Assembly: GCA_021324465.1 (NCBI GenBank)
Contig: JAJPJB010000042.1
Span: 1-64,000 of the forward strand
Length of the DNA: 64,000 nucleotides
Direction: 5' to 3'
Source of the DNA: Hyphomicrobiaceae bacterium
GTDB lineage: Bacteria > Pseudomonadota > Alphaproteobacteria > Rhizobiales > Xanthobacteraceae
The first letter of the stretch is position 1. Every line of letters starts with the position of its first letter. The position numbers and the translations under genes are program-made. Shown piece by piece: positions 45,043 to 55,613 of this stretch. The notes below the pieces were generated by a model that was given only the letters and a program-made list of their open reading frames with translations, was not told the DNA's origin and searched no databases.

Positions 45043-45984
45043 ATGAGCTTGAATGTCGCCGTCCAAATGGATCCGATCGAGCGGATCAACATCCGTGGCG
45101 ATTCCACCTTTGCTTTACTGCTGGAGGCGCAAGCACGCGCTTTTAACTTGTCCTATTACACGCCGGACAGGCTGTCCTTGCGTGACGGTAAAGTGCTTAC
45201 CACCGTCCACCCGCTGGTCGTGCGCGATATTCCGGGCGATCATTTTACCCTGGGTGAGCCGCGACAAGCCGAGCTATCCTCGTTTGATGTGGTGCTGCTG
45301 CGTCAAGACCCGCCGTTCGACCTCGCCTACATCACCTCGACGCATATGCTCGAGCGGGTCCAGCCGAAGACGCTCGTGGTCAACGACCCGGCGCAGGTGC
45401 GCAATGCGCCGGAAAAGGTCTTTGTCACCGAATTTCCCGATCTGATGCCGCCGACGCTGGTGACGCGCGATCTCGCCGCGATCAAAGCGTTTCGCGCCGA
45501 GCATGGCGATATCGTCATGAAGCCGCTTTACGGCAAAGGCGGCGAAGCGGTGTTTCTGCTGTCGCGCGAGGATCTCAATTTCGGCTCGCTCTACGATCTG
45601 TTCGCTGCCACATTTCGCGAGCCTTGGGTGGTGCAGAAATTTCTGCCGGCGGTGAAGGAGGGCGACAAACGCATCATTTTGGTGGACGGCGAATTTGCCG
45701 GCGCCGTGAATCGGGTGCCCGCGGCAGATGATCTGCGCTCCAACATGGTGCGCGGCGGCCTGCCCAAGGCGACCGACCTCACCGATCGCGAGCGCGAAAT
45801 CTGCAAGCGGCTCGGACCGGCTCTGCGCGAGCGCGGCCTGCTATTTGTCGGCATCGACGTGATCGGCAATTATCTCACCGAGATCAATGTCACTTCGCCG
45901 ACCGGCATTCGCGCCGTGAAGAATTTCGGCGGGCCCGACATCGCAGCCCTGATCTGGGACAAGATCCTGGAAAAGCGCCGCTGA
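45043..45984 (+). CDS. gshB: Glutathione synthetase
   Basis: A 313-residue ATP-grasp ligase joining glycine to gamma-glutamylcysteine. It has [12 protein letters not shown] at the N-terminus, [24 protein letters not shown] (ATP loop), [11 protein letters not shown] and [11 protein letters not shown]. The ATG at 45043 is preferred over an in-frame TTG at 45019. Linkage with rsmI-yraN is typical. The product is the main thiol buffer of the cytoplasm. Confidence 0.96.
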   Translation: MSLNVAVQMDPIERINIRGDSTFALLLEAQARAFNLSYYTPDRLSLRDGKVLTTVHPLVVRDIPGDHFTLGEPRQAELSSFDVVLLRQDPPFDLAYITSTHMLERVQPKTLVVNDPAQVRNAPEKVFVTEFPDLMPPTLVTRDLAAIKAFRAEHGDIVMKPLYGKGGEAVFLLSREDLNFGSLYDLFAATFREPWVVQKFLPAVKEGDKRIILVDGEFAGAVNRVPAADDLRSNMVRGGLPKATDLTDREREICKRLGPALRERGLLFVGIDVIGNYLTEINVTSPTGIRAVKNFGGPDIAALIWDKILEKRR

Positions 45985-46373
45985 TTTTGCTCGCTGCGCG
46001 CCGGCACGGGCGCCACAGCGCCGATGCCCGAGCGCGTGGATTTGCGTACCGTGAGCACGAGTGCCGCGGCAATGATGCAGAGCGCTTAGCACGCCTGGCG
46101 TGCCCATGGCGGCGGCGACCAAAAGAGTGAAGAAGGTTACGGCGCCACCACCCAGCCATAATGCCGTCGGCAGGCGCGACTTATCCGACGAGATTCTCGA
46201 GACAACACGCCGCGAATTGCTGGACGCGGGCAAGCGCCGATGAGCCCCGGCTGCGCGCGCCGGAACTTCTGTTCCTTAAATGTTCTTGCGGTGAAACGTC
46301 CGGTAGTTTAGATTTGTTCCCGCGACCAAGGGGGGCATGCCTCCGATAGGGAAAGACATTCCTCGGGCGGGCC
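45985..46373. other. Gap between gshB and comM, possible decayed small membrane protein gene
   Basis: No intact gene is supported. On the minus strand from 46233 a frame encodes a hydrophobic stretch (A-L-W-L-G-G-G-A-V-T-F-F-T-L-L-V-A-A-A-M). A second frame, entered near 46080, continues with another (C-I-I-A-A-A-L-V-L-T-V-R-K). Joining them needs a frameshift, so this could be a decayed two-helix protein or chance. Confidence 0.3.
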
Positions 46374-46436
46374 AGACATCGATCAGGCAAAGGCAGGCAT
46401 CAATCAGGCAAAGGCAGACATCGATCGGGCAAACAT
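46374..46436 (+). repeat. 21-bp tandem repeat (three copies) abutting the comM start
   Basis: Three successive 21-base units begin AGACATCGATCAGGCAAAGG at 46374, AGGCATCAATCAGGCAAAGG at 46395 and AGACATCGATCGGGCAAAC at 46416. A degraded fourth may precede them (about 46353). The last unit runs into the ATG of comM and takes up the place where a ribosome binding site should be. Confidence 0.85.
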
Positions 46437-47973
46437 GGTCCAGCGCGTCTCCACGGTTGCGTTCGAGGGCATTGAAGTCCGGCCTGTCGACGTTCAGGTC
46501 CAGGTTGCACCGGGCATGCCCGTCTTTACCATTGTCGGTTTGCCCGATAAGGCGGTGTCGGAAGCCCGCGAACGCGTGCGCTCGGCCATGATCGCCTCGG
46601 GGCTCGCGCTGCCGGCCCGCCGCATCACCATTAATCTCGCGCCGGCCGATTTGCCCAAAGAGGGCAGCCATTACGATCTGCCGATCGCCCTCGGGCTCAT
46701 GGCCGCGATCGGCGCCATCCCGCACGATGCCCTTTCTGGCTTTACGGTTCTCGGTGAGCTTGGACTTGACGGCTCGATCGCCCCGGTCGCGGGCGTGCTG
46801 CCCGCGGCCATCGGGGCCAATGCGCGCGGCGAAGGACTGATGTGTCCCGCGGCTTGCGGACCGGAAGCGGCCTGGGCAAGCCCGGAGATCGAGATCATTG
46901 CCGCGTCGTCGCTCATTCAGCTCGCCAATCACTTCAAGGGCACGCAAGTGCTGTCGCGGCCGCAGCCGAAAATTCTGGACGTGACGGGTCCCGCGCTCGA
47001 TCTCGCCGATATCAAGGGCCAGGAGAGCGCCAAGCGCGCCCTCGAAGTGGCAGCGGCCGGCGGCCATAATTTGCTCATGGTGGGCCCGCCCGGTGCCGGC
47101 AAATCCATGCTCGCGGCGCGGCTGCCATCGATCCTGCCGCCCCTGGCGCCGGCCGAATTGCTCGAAGTGTCGATGGTCGCTTCGATCGCAGGCGAGATCA
47201 AAGGCGGCGCGCTAACCAATCGCCGGCCGTTCCGTGCGCCCCATCACTCCGCCAGCATGCCGGCTCTGGTGGGCGGCGGTCTTCATGCGCGGCCCGGCGA
47301 GGTGTCGCTGGCCCATCATGGCGTACTGTTTCTCGACGAATTGGCGGAATTCCAGCCGCACGCGCTCGACTCGCTGAGGCAACCGCTGGAAACCGGCGAG
47401 GTCTCGATCGCGCGCGCCAATCATCGTGTGACCTATCCGGCGCGGTTCATGCTGGTCGCGGCCATGAATCCCTGCCGCTGCGGGCACGCCAGCGATCCCG
47501 GCTTCGCCTGCCGGCGCGGGCCTGCCACGCGCTGCGCGGCCGATTATCAGGCGCGATTGTCGGGACCATTGCTCGACCGCATCGATCTGCATATTGAAGT
47601 CCCGGCGGTCACCGCCGCCGACCTCATCCTGCCGCCTCCGACCGAGGGCAGCCGCGAAGTCGCCGAGCGCGTGGCGCTTGCGCGTGAGCGTCAGGTGGCC
47701 CGCTATGCCGCAATCGGCCTGCCGCATATTCGCAGTAACGCCGCCGTCTCAGGCGCGGTCCTTGAAGACGTGGCGCGGCCTGACGCAAGCGGCATGTCGC
47801 TCCTGCGCGAAGCCGCGGACGCCATGCGGCTCTCGGCCCGCGGCTATCATCGTGTGCTGCGCGTGGCGCGGACGCTCGCCGATCTCGACGGCGTCGAAAA
47901 GGTGAGCCGGGTTCATTTGGCCGAGGCCCTGTCATACCGCGCATTGGCAGACGAAGTCCGCCATGCGGCCTAA
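46435..47973 (+). CDS. comM: ComM/YifB-family Mg-chelatase-like AAA+ ATPase
   Basis: A 512-residue protein. Its N-terminal Lon-protease-like domain starts M-V-Q-R-V-S-T-V-A-F-E-G-I-E and has L-P-K-E-G-S-H-Y-D-L-P-I-A. The AAA+ core has Walker A V-G-P-P-G-A-G-K-S-M, Walker B V-L-F-L-D-E-L-A-E-F, the P-F-R-A-P-H-H-S-A-S loop and a cysteine-bearing insert (N-P-C-R-C-G-H). ComM is a helicase that extends recombination branches during natural transformation in some bacteria. The start at 46435 matches relatives, although a repeat replaces the ribosome site. No other competence gene is nearby. Confidence 0.93.
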   Translation: MVQRVSTVAFEGIEVRPVDVQVQVAPGMPVFTIVGLPDKAVSEARERVRSAMIASGLALPARRITINLAPADLPKEGSHYDLPIALGLMAAIGAIPHDALSGFTVLGELGLDGSIAPVAGVLPAAIGANARGEGLMCPAACGPEAAWASPEIEIIAASSLIQLANHFKGTQVLSRPQPKILDVTGPALDLADIKGQESAKRALEVAAAGGHNLLMVGPPGAGKSMLAARLPSILPPLAPAELLEVSMVASIAGEIKGGALTNRRPFRAPHHSASMPALVGGGLHARPGEVSLAHHGVLFLDELAEFQPHALDSLRQPLETGEVSIARANHRVTYPARFMLVAAMNPCRCGHASDPGFACRRGPATRCAADYQARLSGPLLDRIDLHIEVPAVTAADLILPPPTEGSREVAERVALARERQVARYAAIGLPHIRSNAAVSGAVLEDVARPDASGMSLLREAADAMRLSARGYHRVLRVARTLADLDGVEKVSRVHLAEALSYRALADEVRHAA

Positions 47974-48146
47974 TCACGCCGACCGCTGCGCGACACGTAC
48001 CTGGTTCCGCGCCCACGCAGCTCAGCTCTCGGCGGCCATGGAGCCGATGCCGCCGTCACGGCGAATCGGATTAAATGGTGTTCGATTCGACCCCAAGCGG
48101 CGCCGCGTCTGCTTGGACCACAACCGGCATTCGCAGGCCTCCATCC

Positions 48147-48962
48147 ATGCCCATTCCCGTCCGGCCTCTGGCCTTTATCACCGCCTCGACCGATCACGGC
48201 ACCTTGATCGTGAACCGATTTGATCAACATGCCGGAGCTGGCGGCAGCTTTGGCGTCGGCTACCAACTTCTCGGCCAAGCCTCCTATGATTGGCAAGAGG
48301 TAATCTTGTTGCGGACCTTGCTCGATCTGCGGCGCAAGCATTATGGCGATGGCGTCGTCGCGATCGATTGCGGCGCCAACCTTGGCGTCCACACTATCGA
48401 GTGGTCCAAGCATATGACCGGCTGGGGCAGAGTATTGGCTTTCGAAGCGCAGGAGCGGATCTACTACGCACTTGCGGGCAATATCGCCATCAACAATTGC
48501 TTCAATGCCCGCGCCATCAATGCTGCGGTATCAAGTCAAACGGGCACGATGAAAATTCCACAGCCGAATTATCTGGCCAATGCCAGTTTCGGCAGTCTGG
48601 AGCTCCGAAAGCAGGACAGGACGGAATTCATAGGCCAAGTGATCAACTATTCCGAAGACGCCATGATCGACGTGCCAATGCTCCATCTCGACTCGTTCAA
48701 CTTTCCCCGGCTCGATCTGATAAAGATCGACGTCGAAGGCATGGAGCTTGACGTCTTGGCCGGCGCGGCGAAATGCATCGCCGAGCGGCAGCCGATCCTC
48801 TATGTCGAGGCATTGAAGACGGATCAGAACGCCCTGCGCGGATGGCTCGAACGCGCCGGCTACTCGATATTTCCGGTCGGAATGAATTTTCTCGCGCTCC
48901 ATAAGAACGACAAAGGCCTGGAAAACGTCAAGTTCACACCCTCGGCAAGCTCTGCCACCTAG
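48147..48962 (+). CDS. FkbM-family SAM methyltransferase
   Basis: About 271 residues. The SAM-binding core is V-A-I-D-C-G-A-N-L-G-V-H-T, then V-L-A-F-E-A-Q-E; the FkbM C-terminal motif is L-I-K-I-D-V-E-G-M-E-L-D-V-L-A-G-A. The N-terminal segment T-D-H-G-T-L-I-V-N-R-F-D is shared with a subgroup near glycan loci. The start is uncertain: the frame also opens at 48075. Members O-methylate sugars or small molecules. It stands alone between comM and folE, with no glycan genes beside it, and codon use looks slightly less GC-rich than its neighbours. Confidence 0.8.
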   Translation: MPIPVRPLAFITASTDHGTLIVNRFDQHAGAGGSFGVGYQLLGQASYDWQEVILLRTLLDLRRKHYGDGVVAIDCGANLGVHTIEWSKHMTGWGRVLAFEAQERIYYALAGNIAINNCFNARAINAAVSSQTGTMKIPQPNYLANASFGSLELRKQDRTEFIGQVINYSEDAMIDVPMLHLDSFNFPRLDLIKIDVEGMELDVLAGAAKCIAERQPILYVEALKTDQNALRGWLERAGYSIFPVGMNFLALHKNDKGLENVKFTPSASSAT

Positions 48963-49028
48963 GCTGTCGTCGTCGTCCGGCACGGGCAATTCTGCACCGA
49001 GCGACGATCGATTTTTCTTTCTCCGATG

Positions 49029-49688
49029 CTAGCCGACGCCGTTGCTGCCGTGAACGGAACCGCGCATTCCGATGGCTGACAAGAATTCTTGCCGCGTCTC
49101 GGCGTGGTCGCGAAAGACGCCGAGCATGCGGCTTGTAACCATGGTAACGCCCGGTTTGTGCACGCCGCGCGTGGTCATGCATTGATGCGTCGCCTCCGTG
49201 ACGACGGCGACCCCATGCGGCTTGAGCACGGAATCCAGACAAGAGGCAATCTCGGCGGTCATCTTTTCCTGGATCTGCAGCCGCCGGGCATAGACCTCGA
49301 CCAGTCGCGCCAGCTTTGAGATGCCGACGACGCGGTTGCGCGGCAGATAGCCGATATGGACGCGGCCGATGATCGGCGCGAGGTGATGTTCGCAATGCGA
49401 TTCAAAACGAATGTCGCGCAGGACCACGACCTCGTCGTAGCCGCCGATCTCCTCGAAGGTGCGCTTGAGATAATCCCGAGGATCGTGGTTATAGCCGGCA
49501 AACCATTCCTCATAGGCGCGCACGACACGCGCCGGCGTGGCTCGCAAGCCTTCGCGGTCCGGGTTGTCGCCCGCCCATTGAATGAGTGTACGCACGGCAG
49601 CCTCGGCCTCGGCCCGCGACGGCCGGTCGGACCGGTTTTTTTCGGCGGTCTTCGACCGTCCGCGTTTTGAAATCAGGGGCTTGTCCAT
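49029..49688 (-). CDS. folE: GTP cyclohydrolase I
   Basis: A 219-residue enzyme making dihydroneopterin triphosphate from GTP, the first step of folate synthesis. Zinc and active-site motifs are [23 protein letters not shown] and [14 protein letters not shown] 30-residue basic N-terminal tail precedes the domain. The ATG at 49688 was preferred over a longer frame. It is divergent from the histidine kinase gene at 49910; the 221 bases between them should hold both promoters. Confidence 0.95.
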   Translation of the reverse strand: MDKPLISKRGRSKTAEKNRSDRPSRAEAEAAVRTLIQWAGDNPDREGLRATPARVVRAYEEWFAGYNHDPRDYLKRTFEEIGGYDEVVVLRDIRFESHCEHHLAPIIGRVHIGYLPRNRVVGISKLARLVEVYARRLQIQEKMTAEIASCLDSVLKPHGVAVVTEATHQCMTTRGVHKPGVTMVTSRMLGVFRDHAETRQEFLSAIGMRGSVHGSNGVG

Positions 49689-49909
49689 CCGAATACTCCG
49701 GCACAGCTCGCATAGGCGCAGCGCTGCCACAGGGTCATGGCCGCGGTCATGTTAACAAAGCATCAACCTTCGCTCCAATCGCAGGCCTCAGGCTTTCAAC
49801 GCCGGCAAGAGATGCGCAAGGTTCATAAGCCAAATTGGCCGTCAGCGCATCGGTAACCGAAATCCGGCGGGGCGCCCTTCCTGCGCTGCGCCAAGCGGGG
49901 ACAGACACA

Positions 49910-52129
49910 ATGCGGCCTCGCGCGCGACTGCGAAAGCCCGCCATAATTACCCGCCGGCTGCTCTCCTTGATCATTCGCGGCGTGGCGATCACCACGACGT
50001 CCTTCGCGGTGGCTTTCGGGTTCTTGTCCGGCGCCACCAGCGGCAATTACGACCCGAATATGTTCGCCATCGGCGTGGCAGCGTTGTTCGGTGCGGCCTG
50101 CGGCGGCATGGGTATTATGCTGTCACGCATTCGACAAATGAAAGGCGAGTTGCGTGAGCTCGAAGCGCGGCTCGAGGAAGTGGAAGATCGCCACTGGGAA
50201 ATCAAGGAGGCGCAGGAGCGCGCAAACAGCTTTTTTGAAGCGCAGGGTGATGTCATCGTTCGGCGCGACAGCTCCGGCACGGTCACCTATGTCAACGATG
50301 CCTTCTGCGCGCTGGCCGGGCGGAGCCGTGACGAACTCGTCGGCAGCAGTTTTGCCTTGCCGGTCGAGGAGCAAGGCAAAGCCGTGCAGCACGCGGATGG
50401 TACGCGCATTTACGACCAGAAGATTCGGTCGGGCGACGGTTCGCGCTGGATCGCCTGGCGAGAGGTCACCGTTCGCTCGGACGGCGAGAGCGAGACCCAG
50501 AGCGTCGGCCGCGACATCACCGACCGGGTCATGGCGGAACGGGCGCTTGCCGAGGCGCGGGATCAGGCGGAAGCGGCCAACCGCGCCAAGTCGCGCTTCC
50601 TGGCCATGGTCTCGCACGAGATCCGCACGCCCCTCAATGGCATTCTTGGCATGGCCGATCTCCTCGGCGACACGCCGCTCACGCCCGAACAGACGAGCTA
50701 TGTTGCGGCCACAAAAACGTCGGGCCAGACGCTGTTGGGCTTCATCGAGGAAATGCTCGATCTCGCCAAGATCGAGGCGGGCCGGCTCGAATTGACGGCC
50801 GCACCGTTTGCGCTCGCCGGATTCGTTGAAGCAACTGTCGAACTCCTCGGCCCGCGCGCCCAGGGCAAGGGCCTCGAAATCTGCGCCTATATCGACGAAC
50901 GCTTGCCGGCCCGCGTTATCGGTGACGCGGCGCGGCTGCGCCAGGTGCTGTTCAATCTCGCCGGCAACGCCATCAAGTTCACCGAGAGCGGGGGTGTGTC
51001 GATTATCGTCGAGCCGAGCGAGCAGCCCGATCACATTGCGATCTCGGTGCGCGATACCGGGATCGGCATCGCGCCTGAAAATCAAACCCGCATCTTTGCC
51101 GAATTCGAACAAGCCGATAGCGGTCCGACGCGAAAATTCGACGGCATCGGCCTCGGGCTGACGATCTCCAAACGCATCGTCGAGCGCATGGGCGGCACGA
51201 TCGCGATCGAAAGCGCGTTAGGCAAAGGATCGACCTTCCGCGTCACCATACCGCTGCGGCGCGATGGCGTCGCCGACGTGTCGGCATTCACCGCGCCCGA
51301 CCTTCATGGGCATAATATTCTCATCATTGCTCCGGCGGCGATCGAAGCCTCTTTGCTGGCGCGTCGGTTGCAGCGTTGGGGCGCGCGCACCGCCATTGTT
51401 CCCGACGAAAATGTTGCAGCCGCCCTGATGCCCGAGCAGCCCTGGAGCGCAGTTTTGGTTGACCATGCGCTCGGTACCGGAACGAGCGCGGCGCTGGCGA
51501 GACTTGCGGCGAATGCTTCACGTCGGCTCGTACTCGTTACACCGGCCATGCGGCACGAGCTTTCGGCGCTCAAAGAGGCCGGCTTTACCGGCTATCTGAT
51601 CAAGCCGGTCCGCGCCGCTTCGCTCGCCGCGCGTTTCTCGGCCGACGACGCTTTCGACCATGGAATGGCGGCCGAGGAACCAACCATCGCGCCGATTGCA
51701 GCGCCGCCGGTCGTACCCGGCGGCGACGGTTTGTCGATCCTCGTCGCCGAAGACAACGAAATTAATGCGCTGCTCATGCGCGCTTTGCTGATGAAGCTAG
51801 GTCATCACGTGACGATGGCGGAGAGCGGCAGCGCTGCGGTCGCGTGCTGGGAGGCCGCCCGGGCAGCTGGGACACCCTTTGATCGCGTGCTGATGGATCT
51901 GCACATGCCCGGCATGGACGGCATCGCGGCTACCCGTCGCATCCGCGCCGTCGAAGCCGAAGATCAAGGCTTGCATACCCCGATCATCGCGTTGACCGCA
52001 AACGTCTCTGCCGAGGATCGCGACGCGTGCCTGGCGGCCGGCATGGATGGTTTTCTGATCAAGCCGCTCGATCGCGACCAGCTGGCAGAAGCGCTCGCCG
52101 CATCAAACTCCGCCGCTTTCGCCGCCTGA
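49910..52129 (+). CDS. Hybrid sensor histidine kinase (PAS, HisKA, HATPase, two receiver-like domains)
   Basis: A 739-residue membrane kinase. Two membrane helices lie near residues 20-70, then a coiled coil ([12 protein letters not shown]), a PAS domain ([16 protein letters not shown]), an H-box with phospho-His 236 ([12 protein letters not shown]), an N-box (N-A-I-K-F-T) and G-boxes (D-T-G-I-G-I-A, G-L-G-L-T-I). A receiver-like domain lacking the usual acidic triad ([10 protein letters not shown]) follows, then a true receiver with D663 in [11 protein letters not shown]. The ATG at 49910 gives a normal N-terminus. No response regulator or phosphotransferase gene adjoins. Signal unknown. Confidence 0.9.
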   Translation: MRPRARLRKPAIITRRLLSLIIRGVAITTTSFAVAFGFLSGATSGNYDPNMFAIGVAALFGAACGGMGIMLSRIRQMKGELRELEARLEEVEDRHWEIKEAQERANSFFEAQGDVIVRRDSSGTVTYVNDAFCALAGRSRDELVGSSFALPVEEQGKAVQHADGTRIYDQKIRSGDGSRWIAWREVTVRSDGESETQSVGRDITDRVMAERALAEARDQAEAANRAKSRFLAMVSHEIRTPLNGILGMADLLGDTPLTPEQTSYVAATKTSGQTLLGFIEEMLDLAKIEAGRLELTAAPFALAGFVEATVELLGPRAQGKGLEICAYIDERLPARVIGDAARLRQVLFNLAGNAIKFTESGGVSIIVEPSEQPDHIAISVRDTGIGIAPENQTRIFAEFEQADSGPTRKFDGIGLGLTISKRIVERMGGTIAIESALGKGSTFRVTIPLRRDGVADVSAFTAPDLHGHNILIIAPAAIEASLLARRLQRWGARTAIVPDENVAAALMPEQPWSAVLVDHALGTGTSAALARLAANASRRLVLVTPAMRHELSALKEAGFTGYLIKPVRAASLAARFSADDAFDHGMAAEEPTIAPIAAPPVVPGGDGLSILVAEDNEINALLMRALLMKLGHHVTMAESGSAAVACWEAARAAGTPFDRVLMDLHMPGMDGIAATRRIRAVEAEDQGLHTPIIALTANVSAEDRDACLAAGMDGFLIKPLDRDQLAEALAASNSAAFAA

Positions 52130-52132
52130 AGC

Positions 52133-53086
52133 TTACAGGCGCCGCAGCGCCACTTCCTCGACCAGATGGCTTTCGCCCTTTTTCAAGATCAGATCGGCGC
52201 GCGGCCGCGTCGGCAGGATATTCTCCCGCAGATTGACGAGATTGATGCGATTCCAGATCGAAGTCGCGGTCGCGATCGCTTCCTTGTCGGAGAGGCGCGC
52301 ATAGCGATGAAAATAGGATTTGGGATCGGCAAATGACGTACCGCGCAGCGTCAGGAAGCGATCGACATACCAGCGCAGCAGCACGTCCTCATCGGCATCG
52401 AGATAGACCGAGAAGTCGAAAAAATCCGAAACGAACGGCACGGCTTTGCCGTCACGCGGCAGACGACCGGCCTGCAATACATTGAGGCCTTCGACGATCA
52501 AAATGTCCGGTCGATCGATCTCGACCCACTGATTGGGAATGATGTCGTAGATGAGATGCGAGTAGACCGGCGCCCGCACCGGTCGGCGTCCGGCCTTTAT
52601 GTCTGAGAGAAAGCGCAACAGCGCCGGCAAATCGTAGCTTTCCGGAAAACCCTTCTTGTCCATCAGGCCTTCGCGCTCAAGCACAGCGTTCGGATAGAGA
52701 AAGCCGTCCGTGGTGATGAGATCGACCTTGGGGACGTTTGGCCAACGGGCAAGCAATGCCTGCAGCACCCGCGCGGTGGTGGATTTGCCGGCCGCGACCG
52801 AGCCGCCGACGCCTATGATATAGGGCATCTTGGCGTCTTTGGTACCAAGGAAGTCCTGCTGCGCGCGAAACAGACTTTGGGTCGCCGCGACGTAAAGCGA
52901 CAGAAGCCGCGATAGCGGCAAATAAATCTCTTCGACCTCCGACATGTCGAGCCGATCGTGCATCGAGCGCAGCCGTACGATTTCGTCCGGCTCGAGCGTC
53001 ATCGGCGTATCTTCGCGCAGCGTCGCCCATTCACCGCGTGAATAAACGCGGTACGGCGAGACGTCTTGCGTGGCGCGCTGCTCCAT
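52133..53086 (-). CDS. coaA: Pantothenate kinase (type I)
   Basis: A 317-residue P-loop kinase for the first step of coenzyme A synthesis. It has Walker [36 protein letters not shown] and I-V-E-G-L-N-V-L-Q. The length matches E. coli CoaA (316). It is downstream of hisE (52 bases), as in related genomes, and its stop is only three bases from the kinase gene stop on the other strand. Confidence 0.96.
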   Translation of the reverse strand: MEQRATQDVSPYRVYSRGEWATLREDTPMTLEPDEIVRLRSMHDRLDMSEVEEIYLPLSRLLSLYVAATQSLFRAQQDFLGTKDAKMPYIIGVGGSVAAGKSTTARVLQALLARWPNVPKVDLITTDGFLYPNAVLEREGLMDKKGFPESYDLPALLRFLSDIKAGRRPVRAPVYSHLIYDIIPNQWVEIDRPDILIVEGLNVLQAGRLPRDGKAVPFVSDFFDFSVYLDADEDVLLRWYVDRFLTLRGTSFADPKSYFHRYARLSDKEAIATATSIWNRINLVNLRENILPTRPRADLILKKGESHLVEEVALRRL

Positions 53087-53138
53087 GAAGGCGATGACTT
53101 CCGGATTTTAATGTCGGCTCGTTTCTGAAATCCGCTCC

Positions 53139-53462
53139 TCAGCCGCTCTTGCGTGCCGCTTTTTCATCGAGGCCCGATTGGCGGGTGCGCGCGGCGAGCT
53201 CGGCTTCGACCTCGTCAAGCGTGATGCCGCGGGCGTGCAACACGACGATGAGGTGATAGAGCACATCGGCGGCCTCGCCGATGACCCGCCCCCGCTCCTC
53301 ACTGATGGCGGCAATTGCGGCTTCGACCGCTTCCTCGCCGAGCTTTTTGGCGCATTGCGCCACGCCGCGATCCAGGAGCTTGCGGGTATAGGACAACTCC
53401 GCGCTCTCTTGCGCGCGGCTCTGCACGCGCCTTTCCAGGTCGTGGAGGGTGAACGCCGACAT
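53139..53462 (-). CDS. hisE: Phosphoribosyl-ATP diphosphatase
   Basis: A 107-residue MazG-like all-alpha pyrophosphatase for the second step of histidine synthesis. It has S-Y-T-R-K-L-L-D-R-G, C-A-K-K-L-G-E-E-A-V-E, and E-A-A-D-V-L-Y-H-L-I-V-V-L, which together hold the metal-binding glutamates and aspartate. The ATG at 53462 (M-S-A-F-T-L-H-D) fits; a short upstream extension does not. It is separated from hisF by 634 bases holding an opposing pseudogene, so it must be transcribed through that or from its own promoter. Confidence 0.95.
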   Translation of the reverse strand: MSAFTLHDLERRVQSRAQESAELSYTRKLLDRGVAQCAKKLGEEAVEAAIAAISEERGRVIGEAADVLYHLIVVLHARGITLDEVEAELAARTRQSGLDEKAARKSG

Positions 53463-53577
53463 CAATAGTTCCTTCTGCAACTATCCTTACCACGTATACC
53501 TCAAATATTCTCTAGTACGTCTAGGGAAAGAGCACGAACCGAGTAAAAAACCCCACCTGTTCGGCTTTGGATCGGCC

Positions 53578-54089
53578 ATGAAGCCATCTGGTCTCGATTT
53601 CTGGTTCGATTTTGCATCGACCTATTCCTACCCTGCCGCCCTGCGGCTGGGCGCCCTATCCAAGGACGCCGGCGTCATCGTCAATTTCCGGCCCCCGAGC
53701 GCATCTGCATGGAGCTCTCGCTGCCCTTTATGCGGCCCGAGCCATTTCCGCAGAACAGCCTTCTTGCCGCCCGTATTGCATTGATCGGCCTGGCGAGCGG
53801 ATGGGGGGAAGCGTTTTGCGTCGAGGTATTTCGCGCCGAGTTCGGCGAGGCCGGGCGCATCGACGACCCGGCGACGATCGCCGACGTCCTGACGCGACTC
53901 GACATTGCGGCTGACCCTGTGCTCGCCGTTGCCCAATCCGATGACAACAAAGCGCGTTTGCGGAGCCAGACCGAGGAAGCCCGGCGGCACGGCATTTTTG
54001 GCGCGCCTACGTTCATTTGCGCCGATGGTGAAATGTTCTGGGGCAATGATCGCCTGGAGCATGCGCTGCTTTGGGCAAAAGGCCCATAG
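53578..54089 (+). pseudogene. Broken 2-hydroxychromene-2-carboxylate isomerase (DsbA/kappa-GST fold)
   Basis: Two frames together give one protein. The first (53578 to about 53694) starts M-K-P-S-G-L-D-F-W-F-D-F-A-S-T-Y-S-Y, the glutathione-binding start of the family, and ends V-I-V-N-F-R-P. The second (from about 53694) reads P-E-R-I-C-M-E-L-S-L-P-F to the natural end (I-F-G-A-P-T-F-I-C, then F-W-G-N-D-R-L). Family members have about 30 residues between these parts (including a Y-M-W-R-D segment) that are absent here, and the frames differ by one, so an internal deletion with frameshift is inferred. It opposes the his genes. Confidence 0.8.
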
Positions 54090-54096
54090 CGCAGCG

Positions 54097-54873
54097 TCAA
54101 GGATCGAGGCGCATCGGCAGTCCCGCGCGCGCCATGTAAACCTTGGCGTCACGCACCGAATGTTCGCCGAAGTGAAAGATCGAGGCGGCGAGCACCGCAC
54201 TGGCATGGCCGTCGCGAATGCCTTCGACCAGATGTTCGAGCGTGCCGACACCGCCCGAAGCGATGACCGGCACCGTCACGGCATCGGCAATGGCGCGCGT
54301 GAGCGCAATGTCAAAGCCTTTTCGCGTCCCGTCGCGATCCATGGAGGTCAGCAGAATTTCGCCGGCGCCAAGGGCGGCCACTTCCCGCGCATAAGCGACG
54401 GCATCGATGCCGGTCGCCTTGCGCCCGCCGTGTGTAAAAATCTCCCAGCGCGGCGCCTCGCCGGGCTTTGCCACGCGCTTGGCATCGACGGCAACGACTA
54501 TGCACTGATCACCGAATTTTTCGGCGGCTTCCTTTACGAAGTTGCGACGCACGACTGCCGCGGTATTGATGGAAACCTTGTCGGCGCCAGACGCCAGCAG
54601 TACGCGAATATCTTCGATGGTGCGGATGCCGCCGCCGACGGTGAGTGGCATGAAACAGGCTTCGGCGGTGCGTCGCACCACATCCAGCATGATGCCGCGG
54701 TTCTCGTGGCTAGCGGTAATATCGAGGAACGTCAGTTCATCGGCGCCGGCTTCATCATAGGCGATCGCCGCGGCGACAGGATCGCCGGCATCCCGCAGAT
54801 TGACAAAGTTGACGCCTTTGACGACGCGGCCGTCTTTCACATCCAGGCAAGGAATGAGGCGGACCTTGAACAT
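54097..54873 (-). CDS. hisF: Imidazole glycerol phosphate synthase, cyclase subunit
   Basis: A 258-residue (beta/alpha)8 barrel forming IGP and AICAR from PRFAR with ammonia from HisH. It begins [18 protein letters not shown]; the catalytic Asp is in this strand and the second Asp in [21 protein letters not shown] is a phosphate loop. Start and hisA stop overlap by one base (TAATG). Confidence 0.97.
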   Translation of the reverse strand: MFKVRLIPCLDVKDGRVVKGVNFVNLRDAGDPVAAAIAYDEAGADELTFLDITASHENRGIMLDVVRRTAEACFMPLTVGGGIRTIEDIRVLLASGADKVSINTAAVVRRNFVKEAAEKFGDQCIVVAVDAKRVAKPGEAPRWEIFTHGGRKATGIDAVAYAREVAALGAGEILLTSMDRDGTRKGFDIALTRAIADAVTVPVIASGGVGTLEHLVEGIRDGHASAVLAASIFHFGEHSVRDAKVYMARAGLPMRLDP

Positions 54874-55613
54874 TACGCCGGCGCCTTCGCGTCGCGCACC
54901 AATGCCAGCGCCGCCGCGGCATCGAGCCGACCGTCATAGAGCGCGCGGCCGATGATGGCGCCTTCGAGCTTCTGTGCGCGCGGTTCGAGCAGCGCCTGCA
55001 CATCGGCGAGCGAAGCGAGTCCTCCCGAGGCGATAACGGGAATCGAGATGCTTTCGGCCAGCGCAATCGTGGCAGCGAGGTTGAGGCCTTTCAGCATGCC
55101 GTCGCGCGCGACGTCGGTATAGATGATGGCGGCCACGCCAGCGTCCTCGAAACGCCGCGCGAGATCGAGCGCGGAAAGGGTCGAGACTTCGGCCCAGCCC
55201 TCGACGGCTACGCGACCGTCGCGGGCATCGAGCCCGACCGCGATCCGGTCGGGAAAGGCGCGGGCCGCTTCCCTCACCAGCGCCGGATCGCGCACCGCCG
55301 CGGTGCCGATAATGACGCGCGCGACGCCTTTGCCAAGCCACGCCTCGATTGTCGCACGCTGGCGAATGCCGCCGCCGAGCTGCACCGGAATTTTGACCGC
55401 GCTTAGAATGCGCTCGACCGCAGTTGCGTTCATCGGTTTGCCGGCAAAGGCCCCGTCAAGATCGACAACATGCAGATATTCAAAGCCCTGCCCGGCAAAT
55501 ATCTCGGCCTGCGCAGCGGGATCGTCGTTGAAGATCGTCGCGCGCGCCATGTCGCCCTGCCGCAGACGCACGCAACGACCGTCCTTGAGATCGATGGCCG
55601 GAAACAGAATCAC
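54873..55613 (-). CDS. hisA: ProFAR isomerase
   Basis: A 246-residue (beta/alpha)8 barrel related to HisF that isomerises the ProFAR intermediate. It starts at GTG 55613 (read as [12 protein letters not shown]), which overlaps the hisH stop by 4 bases (GTGA). A longer frame from GTG 55622 is less likely. L-G-G-G-I-R-Q and [10 protein letters not shown] hold phosphate and catalytic positions. Confidence 0.96.
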   Translation of the reverse strand: MILFPAIDLKDGRCVRLRQGDMARATIFNDDPAAQAEIFAGQGFEYLHVVDLDGAFAGKPMNATAVERILSAVKIPVQLGGGIRQRATIEAWLGKGVARVIIGTAAVRDPALVREAARAFPDRIAVGLDARDGRVAVEGWAEVSTLSALDLARRFEDAGVAAIIYTDVARDGMLKGLNLAATIALAESISIPVIASGGLASLADVQALLEPRAQKLEGAIIGRALYDGRLDAAAALALVRDAKAPA

